From Candidatus Sulfotelmatobacter sp. (lineage in GTDB: Bacteria; Acidobacteriota; Terriglobia; Terriglobales; Acidobacteriaceae): a DNA stretch of 6,282 bases. The notes below the pieces were generated by a model. The model ran no database searches, was not told where the DNA came from, and was given only the letters and a program-made list of their open reading frames with translations. This document shows positions 1 to 5,194 of this stretch, one piece after another. The translations under genes and the position numbers were made by a program. How positions within the stretch are numbered: position 1 is the first letter of the stretch; every line of letters starts with the position of its first letter. The DNA is taken from contig JASHRE010000282.1 of assembly GCA_030037515.1 (NCBI GenBank), positions 1-6,282 on the forward strand, read 5' to 3'.

Positions 1-156
1 TGGAATGCGCCGAAGGACTGTGAGCGGTTCGTCGGCGACCGGAACACTGGCAACGGGCTAAAAACCCCTTACGCGTCCAGGGTGTTTCAGCCGCTTCTAG
101 AAAGGAGTTACGCGGGTCACTTGTGCGGGCGGGAAATAGTAGATTTCCGCTCTTAG
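1..156 (+). other. Open frame entering from the left edge, possible C-terminal gene fragment
   Basis: Reading from base 1 the plus strand stays open for 51 codons and stops with TAG at 154-156. The peptide begins WNAPKDCERF and ends GREIVDFRS. Third codon positions lean modestly towards G/C, as they would in a real gene of this genome, but I recognise no domain or motif and no family. The other two plus frames close earlier (TGA at 27-29, TAA at 59-61). It could be the tail of a gene lying mostly outside the window, or chance openness in GC-rich DNA. The sequence to the left is needed to decide. Confidence 0.15.
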
Positions 157-177
157 GTGAGGGTGCGAGAGCGGTGA

Positions 178-614
178 CTATTCTTCCTCAAACCCCGGGA
201 GAGCCGAATCGAAGAGTGCGGCAGTTTTGCTCAGGGTGCGCACGACGTCTTCGGGTGCACCAGACCGCAAGTCAGCTTCGATCTCAACCGTCATCTCATC
301 GAGCAGACAGGCAAGATGCTGAACGACAGAAGTGGCTATCGCGTCAACGCCCCGCGACAGCCGGGCCGCCTTCAGTGTCGCTGAGCCGTGGAATCGCCTC
401 AGGCTTGAGCCCTTCCTCAAGCCCGTTTGGAGAACGCCGGAATCGCTCGAGGAAGAACCGGTTGTCCCTGTCCCAGATCCGCCGTTCCCGCAGCTTCGAC
501 CTGCCGACCCGCGATTCAGGATCTCGGCTGGATACTGGCGCGCTGTACTATCCGTGTCCTTGGCACTATGAACATAGTCGCGCCCTGCGATCACCAACTT
601 CGCTTCGGGCTCAT
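178..614 (-). pseudogene. Possible decayed gene in several minus-strand frames, unrecognised
   Basis: No intact gene fits here, but coding-like pieces appear on the minus strand in order. At 614 an ATG opens a short MSPKRSW peptide ending in TGA. In the same frame further on is a piece containing TMFIVPRTRIVQRAS. From 547 to 347 another frame is open for 67 codons without any ATG, GTG or TTG start. It contains the charged stretch RERRIWDRDNRFFLERFRR and then GLEEGLKPEAIPRL, closing at TGA 344-346. A third frame then carries a helical-looking tail (LLDEMTVEIEADLR, then PEDVVRTLSK) to a TAG at 178-180. The order and the biased third positions suggest one small gene broken by frameshifts, but I do not recognise the family. 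The long frame at 178-705 as a whole is not convincing: its middle is a Gly/Ser-rich low-complexity stretch typical of reading out of frame. Chance remains a real alternative. Confidence 0.25.
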
Positions 615-646
615 CCACTCTTCTCGCAATCCTGCAAGAACAATGG
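615..646 (-). terminator. Strong hairpin directly after the amidohydrolase stop codon
   Basis: On the minus strand the stop TAG (650-648) is followed by one base and then by arms CCATTGTTCTTGCA and TGCGAGAAGAGTGG around a GGAT loop. Of 14 positions, 13 pair (two as G-U) and one G-G is mismatched. Position and strength fit a 3'-end structure for the amidohydrolase transcript, either a terminator or a 3' stabiliser against exonucleases. No U-run follows the stem, so it is not a textbook Rho-independent terminator. Confidence 0.45.
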
Positions 647-647
647 A

Positions 648-2159
648 CTACTTGCTTGGGGTAGCTGCCAAACTGTCTCGGGACGTCGGCCTTCCATGGA
701 CCCAAACCGTGACGATGTTGTCGTAGGCATCCACGCTCTCCAACGGTGATTTTCTCAGCAGAACGAGATTGGCGATCTTCCCCGGCTCAATGCTTCCCAC
801 CTGTGAGTCGAGTTTGAACTCGCGGGCATTGTTGATGGTTGCGGCTTTGAATACCTGTTCCAGGGACAACCCGGCGTCATGCAGTTGCTGCATCTCCAGA
901 TAGCCGTTCAGGCCAGGCAGGTTCCCGTAGGTGGGAGCAGAAGGTGTATCGGTACCAAACAGGAAGTTGGCGTTTCTGACCGCGAGATAGCCGACCACCT
1001 GTCGGACGCGGCGGATAGGGCCAGCGTCGAATCCCTCGCGCATCTCCGCGTCGGGTGTGTTGTCCTCGTCGATTTCTTTTCTGAACCACTTGCCTTCAGG
1101 CGAGTTGAACCAAGTAATCAGTGCCGCGGGAATGACGTGGGGAATCGCGGGCATCTTCAAGTATTCAGGGTCAAAGTAGGCGCGCAGTCCTCCCAACACT
1201 TGAATCGTCGCTTGGTATCCGGTTCTCGTTTGCACAATTCGCTCGAGCAGCGTTTTGATCTCCGGCGGAAGTTCGGGCTGCCGGTCGAGAGCCCCCCAAT
1301 TCCACATGCCGTGCGCGATAACATCCACGTCAGCATCAACGGCGAACTGTTGGGCTTCGAACGAATTCGCATGCATCATCATCACCAAACCGTTTTGCGT
1401 GGCGGCGTTGCGGACTGCTGCCGCCATTGCAGGCGTGATGACCGGCAGATTCCTCTGCTGGCCGAAGCCGCGCTCGAAGTAGGTCTTGACGCAGATGGCA
1501 CCTGCTCGCTTGTCGGCAGCGACGGATGCCGCAGGAGTGTGGTCCTGCGGCTTGTACTCAGGAGGAATGCTGGCGGACTGCGCCGGGTCGTAAAGGAAAT
1601 TGGGAAAGAGTTGAAATCGCTGCGCCGGAGGCACAAACGACATGGGGTAACCGTTCGCTATCGGCAGCGATGGCCCGCAATCATAGACGTCTGGGTGGAG
1701 CGGAGCGTGGCGGAAGTCATCCAATACCTCGCGTTTCACGACGGCCAGATCAATCAGCGTGGTATAGCCGAAGTAGAGATAGGAACGCGGGAGCTGCTTG
1801 TAATAGTCCGCGAGCATCGGGGCGTGTGCCGCGTCGGGATTCAGGTTAAGCTCGGGTGCGACCCCCGGGACCGACGCGAGATGGACGTGTGAGTCGATGA
1901 GGCCGGGGATGAGAAATCCCCCTTCGCCTGAGACAACGGTTGCGTCGGCAGGTGGCTCTGCACTCGCTTTCCTCTCAACGCGCACGATGCGTTCGTTCTC
2001 AATCAGCACGCTGCCCCTGTCGAGGTGACCGAGATTTTCCGGCGAAAGGATGGTTACGTCGGTGATCCAGATGCGGCGCGGGACCGGCTCGTTTGAAGGA
2101 GGACCGGCAAAAGCCAGAACGGAGAGAAGCAGCCCAAGCACCAAGGAGAAAAACTTCAT
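648..2159 (-). CDS. Exported metal-dependent amidohydrolase (imidazolonepropionase/prolidase-like)
   Basis: A 503-residue protein of the amidohydrolase superfamily (PF01979 type), which hydrolyses C-N or related bonds with a metal centre in a TIM barrel. Residues 1-18 look like a Sec signal peptide: Lys2, a hydrophobic core, then A-F-A before Gly19, so the mature enzyme should act in the periplasm or outside. Metal ligands expected in a binuclear member are visible: His91 and His93 in GLIDSHVHL, Lys225 in ICVKTYF (candidate carboxylated lysine), His263 in MMHAN, His283 in IAHG and Asp403 in FGTDT. The small beta-sandwich domain is built from the N-terminus (about 28-85) and the C-terminal SIEPGKIANLVLL segment (456-468), typical of the family. 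The length is normal and nothing appears truncated. The start is fixed by a GAGGAG site five bases upstream. The substrate cannot be read from sequence; relatives include dipeptidases, imidazolonepropionases and organophosphate-type hydrolases. The gene stands alone, with no partner in tight spacing. Confidence 0.94.
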   Translation of the reverse strand: MKFFSLVLGLLLSVLAFAGPPSNEPVPRRIWITDVTILSPENLGHLDRGSVLIENERIVRVERKASAEPPADATVVSGEGGFLIPGLIDSHVHLASVPGVAPELNLNPDAAHAPMLADYYKQLPRSYLYFGYTTLIDLAVVKREVLDDFRHAPLHPDVYDCGPSLPIANGYPMSFVPPAQRFQLFPNFLYDPAQSASIPPEYKPQDHTPAASVAADKRAGAICVKTYFERGFGQQRNLPVITPAMAAAVRNAATQNGLVMMMHANSFEAQQFAVDADVDVIAHGMWNWGALDRQPELPPEIKTLLERIVQTRTGYQATIQVLGGLRAYFDPEYLKMPAIPHVIPAALITWFNSPEGKWFRKEIDEDNTPDAEMREGFDAGPIRRVRQVVGYLAVRNANFLFGTDTPSAPTYGNLPGLNGYLEMQQLHDAGLSLEQVFKAATINNAREFKLDSQVGSIEPGKIANLVLLRKSPLESVDAYDNIVTVWVHGRPTSRDSLAATPSK

Positions 2160-2164
2160 GTCAA

Positions 2165-2170
2165 CTCCTC
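2165..2170 (-). promoter_or_regulatory. Ribosome binding site of the amidohydrolase gene
   Basis: On the minus strand GAGGAG lies five bases before the ATG at 2159-2157 (GAGGAG-TTGAC-ATG). This is a near-ideal Shine-Dalgarno sequence and supports that start, which also places a clean signal peptide at the N-terminus. Confidence 0.75.
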
Positions 2171-2252
2171 GTCAAAATCGTTCTTCACACTGGCGCAAGA
2201 ATTCTTCTGCTAAATGTTACGGGCAAGCACACAGCCCGTCCTAACTCGTCGC

Positions 2253-2269
2253 TTACAAAACCTTCGTAA
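2253..2269. promoter_or_regulatory. Imperfect dyad, possible operator upstream of the amidohydrolase gene
   Basis: TTACAAAACCTTCGTAA is a 17-base dyad centred on 2261. Six of eight symmetric positions pair, with perfect TTAC/GTAA outer arms. The size and AT-rich half-sites resemble operators of TetR-type repressors. It lies about 94 bases before the amidohydrolase start. No regulator gene is in the window and such dyads arise by chance, so this is only a candidate. Confidence 0.2.
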
Positions 2270-2484
2270 CGGAGCGCCCTGTCCAAGAAATACGAGTTGG
2301 CAGGAGAAGAAGTTCCCGCGAAGCGCGCGTTGGTCTAGTGACGGGCTGAACGCAAGTTAATGCTGGCTCGTTCAGAACGACACAGTGCAAGGTACGGTTG
2401 GCAACCCGCATCTCCTACCCGTGATCTCTAGCTGTGAAACGTGTAAGAGACGCGCAGAGGGAATGCTCGATACGATCTAAGTTG

Positions 2485-2831
2485 TTATTTTCCCGGTCGG
2501 GCGTACGTTGACACTGTGGAGATGTGGCCGCCAACATCCGAGGCTAAGAAAACGATCGTTTCGACGACGTCCGATGGTTTTCCGATGCGTGAGTTGAGCG
2601 AGGTCATCGACACCATCGACGCCGGATTGTGGAAGACGGGCGACCGGGCCTGGATGAGGAAAAAGGGCCCTTGAAACCGATGTTGAACGATCGATCAAAA
2701 GCTCCCTCGTCCCACTGCTCAAGCGGGCCATTTCTGACGATGCCCGCATTGAGAAAGAGGAAGCTAACCCGCACTGGATTCAGCGAACCAAGCAGAATAA
2801 CCCGGATATTAGAGCCGATGGCCTCCCCCAA
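2485..2831 (-). pseudogene. Remnant of a short-chain dehydrogenase/reductase (SDR) gene
   Basis: Two minus-strand frames join into a recognisable but broken NAD(P)-dependent SDR oxidoreductase. Frame one (from ATG 2829-2831) contains FLFLNAGIVRNGPLEQWDE and FDRSFNIGFKGPF. These match the SDR NAG motif after beta-4 and the helix leading to beta-5. At the run GGGCCCTTTTTCC (about 2658-2670) the family pattern moves to another frame, which continues FFLIQARSPVF, ASMVSMTSLNSRIG and KPSDVVETIVFLASD before TAA at 2485-2487. A one-base loss in that homopolymer explains the switch. Known SDRs have roughly 60-70 residues, including the catalytic YxxxK, between the Ser-bearing strand (here MVSMTS) and the R-x-G-x-P-x-x-V segment; here the two are fused at SRIGKP, so the active site is deleted. 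The N-terminal TGxxxGIG cofactor loop is also not recognisable, and spacing before the NAG motif is too short. The product cannot be functional. It ends 29 bases from the porin stop. Confidence 0.75.
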
Positions 2832-2860
2832 AGCTAATTTCTATTTTCGGCAGGGATTCA

Positions 2861-4750
2861 TCAGAACATCACCAATATTGCGAACGTCATGCGGTTCTCA
2901 TCCCGCCGGAGGTCCGGCGTCCACCCGGGCACGATTGCGCCGGGATTGCCGTTATCGCCTCCGGGAGGAGTGATTCCACCCCGGCCGGTGAAGTACGGAA
3001 CATTCGCCGCGCGGTGATTGTATTCCGAGCGAAATGTGAGGTACTGGCTGGGCATGTAGTCGAACGTAAAGGAAGCATCCCATGCCTTGAACGGATCGCC
3101 GGGGTTTTCGGTAAAGTACGGCGAACCGGTGATTGCCGTCGCGCCGTTAATCGGCGGCAGCAGAACGAGGTAGCGCCCGGGGTTGTTGATCCTTCCGCCG
3201 CCAATGGTCACACCATATAGATCCTTCTTGAACCACCAGCGGTTATATGCCATGAGGCCAAGGAAGGACTGCTTGGGAGTGATGTAGGTTACCCCGTTTA
3301 CGATTTTCTTCCCGTTCGTGTCGCAACTCACGGCCGTTCCAGCGACAGGATCGCCGCCGTGTTCGCATCCCGCATCGCCAGTGAAGGTGAAAGCCATCTT
3401 GTCGAGGAATTCTCCCGGACGGTCGTAGTACTTCACTTGAATGCTGTCGTCAGTATGGTAGCGAATCCTTCCGGCAACGCCGAGCGTGTCGGCCCCGAGG
3501 CCGTACTGATTGCCGACGAATGAGAACCACCCGTTCGGGCGCCACAAAATCTGCCCCCCGACTCCGGGGCGATTGTTGAACCGGCCATACGATTGCCATC
3601 CATTAATCAGCCAAGGCTCGATTTTCAACTTGGGATTGGGAAAGATCTGCACGCGCATGCCGTTGAAGAACCACGGTGTGTTCGAAGAAACGTACGAGGG
3701 CTGATAGGCCCAGTTGTCGAACTGGTAATAGCTGAACAGGCCGATATACGACATGAAAATGCCGGCTTGCACGTTGATGCCGTTGAGCGCGTTGATGTGA
3801 TATCCGCCGTAGGCTTCAGAGATGTAGCGGTAGGCGGTGTCGAGATCCCATCCGCCGCGGGCGGGACTGGCGTCGTTGCGCGGGGTTGTTTCCGAGTACA
3901 TGCCGAACTGCGTCATGAAGCGGCCCTGCACGTTGTCCCAGTGGAAATCGCCGCCAACACCGGCTTGGGTGACCTGGAATTCCTGCGCGCGGAAAACCTC
4001 GCTCGAACCGCCGATCGTGTCGTCGGCCGGATGGTTGAAGTCGTACGTGTAGTTTACGTCGAAACGGATTTCGGGGGTGTAGAACTTGGTATCGAACGGA
4101 ATTTCCTTGATTCGCGGATTGCCGGTCAGCCATGTGTAGTCGTAGAGCGAAAATGGATCGGGCTTGGCGGGCTTGCCGCTCGCTGATGCTTGCGTGTTTG
4201 ACTGCGGGGCTGTCTCTTGAACTGTGGGCGCGACGGCTGGGGCCACCGGGACGGGCTGAACGGTTCGTATCGGCGGAATTGGCGGGGCGGAGGCCGCCGA
4301 TGCTATGGCCGAGGGGGCCGAACCGGTGATGGGCGGAATCGGAGTCCGAGCCGAAATCGCCGCCGCGGAAGATTCCTCCCTAGGTGCTGAAGCCGATGCT
4401 GAAACTGGCGCAGGAGCTGCGATCCCGCGGCTGAGGAGCAGCGCCTTAAGTTCTTCGATCTCTGCCTGCATGGCCGCCAATTCTTTTGCGACTGCAGGCG
4501 GAATCTCATTGTTCGGCGCAGGATTTGAATCGGGCGGCCTGACGGATGTTGCTCCCGAATTCGATGTGACGGCCGAATCAGGGATGACGGAGGAAGCATC
4601 GCTCGCTCGAGCGGCTGCTACATGGTTTGAAGCTATGGTCTGCGCTCGACAGTACGTTGCTGCAAACAGCAAACAGAAGACTGCAGAAAACAGCAGAGTT
4701 GTATTTCTTGATGATTGCACTTTCATAATCACGGTTTTCATGCTCGTCAT
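2861..4750 (-). CDS. Outer-membrane beta-barrel porin (OmpL/BBP2-like) with coiled-coil and Pro/Ala linker
   Basis: From the start chosen here the protein has 629 residues. Residues 1-36 form a signal peptide (Lys5, Lys10, Arg15, hydrophobic LLFSAVFCLLFAA, cleavage likely after C-R-A at 36). Residues 86-108 (AVAKELAAMQAEIEELKALL) form a short amphipathic coiled coil. About 110-195 is a Pro/Ala/Ser-rich linker. Residues 200-629 are rich in alternating aromatic strands (FDVNYTYDF, YISEAYGGYHI, LKIEPWLINGWQSY, LTFRSEYNHR) and end in Phe, the usual signature of a barrel assembled by the BAM machinery. The pattern matches putative beta-barrel porin-2 proteins (PF07642) by eye. The role is presumably passive or selective diffusion of small solutes; the substrate is unknown. 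By analogy with ScrY-type porins the coiled coil could trimerise in the periplasm (inference). Cys462 and Cys476 in a Gly/Asp-rich loop could form an extracellular disulfide. An ATG at 4915 would add 55 residues before the signal peptide and lacks support; a good Shine-Dalgarno precedes 4750. Confidence 0.9.
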   Translation of the reverse strand: MTSMKTVIMKVQSSRNTTLLFSAVFCLLFAATYCRAQTIASNHVAAARASDASSVIPDSAVTSNSGATSVRPPDSNPAPNNEIPPAVAKELAAMQAEIEELKALLLSRGIAAPAPVSASASAPREESSAAAISARTPIPPITGSAPSAIASAASAPPIPPIRTVQPVPVAPAVAPTVQETAPQSNTQASASGKPAKPDPFSLYDYTWLTGNPRIKEIPFDTKFYTPEIRFDVNYTYDFNHPADDTIGGSSEVFRAQEFQVTQAGVGGDFHWDNVQGRFMTQFGMYSETTPRNDASPARGGWDLDTAYRYISEAYGGYHINALNGINVQAGIFMSYIGLFSYYQFDNWAYQPSYVSSNTPWFFNGMRVQIFPNPKLKIEPWLINGWQSYGRFNNRPGVGGQILWRPNGWFSFVGNQYGLGADTLGVAGRIRYHTDDSIQVKYYDRPGEFLDKMAFTFTGDAGCEHGGDPVAGTAVSCDTNGKKIVNGVTYITPKQSFLGLMAYNRWWFKKDLYGVTIGGGRINNPGRYLVLLPPINGATAITGSPYFTENPGDPFKAWDASFTFDYMPSQYLTFRSEYNHRAANVPYFTGRGGITPPGGDNGNPGAIVPGWTPDLRRDENRMTFAILVMF

Positions 4751-5194
4751 GGAGCAATCCTTTCCCCCGGATGGAGACAACAAGCGAGGAGCGCGATTTG
4801 CGCATACTTCGCCTTCACCCTTTTGGGCAAGAGTTAAATCATTCCAGCAAGAAGGACATAAAAATCGCGTAATGAATTCATAAGGGGAACCTAAGTGGAC
4901 ACTAAGTGTTGGCATTTCTTGGGATTAAGGGCGGGGTTCGACCGGAAACAGGCTTCGGCCTCGCACTGGTGATGGTCAGAAAAGGTTCGGGTGCAGTTTG
5001 ACAATGAAGTGATCCGAACGCGCGGTATTGCCACGCCGGAACCGCCATGCTCCGCCCCACTGCGCCAAAGGCGGCCACGCAGGGGCCTTCGCTGCAGAAC
5101 GTCGGCTGGCACTGCAGGATGGCAAGCAAATTGCCCCACTACCCGGAGATCTCGAACCTTGCACACGCAGGGCGCAAGTGTTTATGGTTCTGGC
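4751..5194. other. Divergent intergenic region between porin and malQ
   Basis: This 444-base gap separates the two divergently read genes and must contain both promoters and leaders. The porin ribosome binding site is at 4758-4768. A perfect 10-bp palindrome (ATGAATTCAT, 4872-4881) and a short AGGC-TTCG-GCCT hairpin (4950-4961) are present but too small to assign. A consensus-like TTGACA occurs at 4998-5003 on the plus strand, without a -10 box at normal distance. Several overlapping open frames on both strands have no motif, no signal sequence and no good start, and I do not consider them genes. Confidence 0.5.
4758..4768 (-). promoter_or_regulatory. Ribosome binding site fixing the porin start
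   Basis: On the minus strand GGGGGAAAGGA is followed by seven bases (TTGCTCC) and the ATG at 4750-4748. The AAAGGA core at this spacing is a good Shine-Dalgarno. It favours this start over the in-frame ATG at 4915 and over the downstream ATGs at 4741 and 4726, and it lets the signal peptide begin at the N-terminus. Confidence 0.75.

Larger units (their letters stand above)
2160..2484. other. Intergenic stretch between amidohydrolase and SDR remnant
   Basis: No coding sequence is convincing on either strand. The part next to 2159 must hold the leader and probably the promoter of the amidohydrolase gene, but I could not find a well-spaced -35/-10 pair. The only structured element noted is the imperfect dyad at 2253-2269. 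The remainder (about 2270-2484) shows no repeat, hairpin or gene that I can support. Confidence 0.5.

Noticed and set aside
178..705. Minus-strand open frame of 175 codons taken as a whole gene
   Set aside because: It overlaps the amidohydrolase C-terminus in another frame and its middle is a Gly/Ser/Thr low-complexity stretch; only short parts look coding, reported as a possible decayed gene.
123..749. Plus-strand open frame of 208 codons
   Set aside because: Arg/Ser-rich, no domain, overlaps the 3' end of the amidohydrolase gene on the other strand and covers the hairpin; looks like out-of-frame GC-rich sequence.
879..1892. Plus-strand open frame of 337 codons
   Set aside because: Lies fully antisense to the well-supported amidohydrolase; no motif and a composition typical of an antisense shadow in GC-rich DNA.
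2629..2973. Plus-strand open frame of 114 codons
   Set aside because: Antisense to the SDR remnant and the porin C-terminus; the minus-strand reading carries recognisable motifs and this one does not.
3593..4186. Plus-strand open frame of 197 codons
   Set aside because: Antisense to the porin barrel, with Val/Glu/Arg-rich shadow composition and no recognisable fold.
4305..4883. Plus-strand open frame of 192 codons
   Set aside because: Antisense to the porin's Pro/Ala linker and signal peptide; the openness follows from that biased composition.
4950..4961. AGGC-TTCG-GCCT hairpin as a terminator
   Set aside because: Only four base pairs, no T-run, and not placed at the end of any gene.
4998..5031. 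TTGACA followed by TATTGC as a malQ promoter
   Set aside because: The -35-like box is perfect but the spacing to the -10-like box is 22 bases, well outside the usual 16-18.
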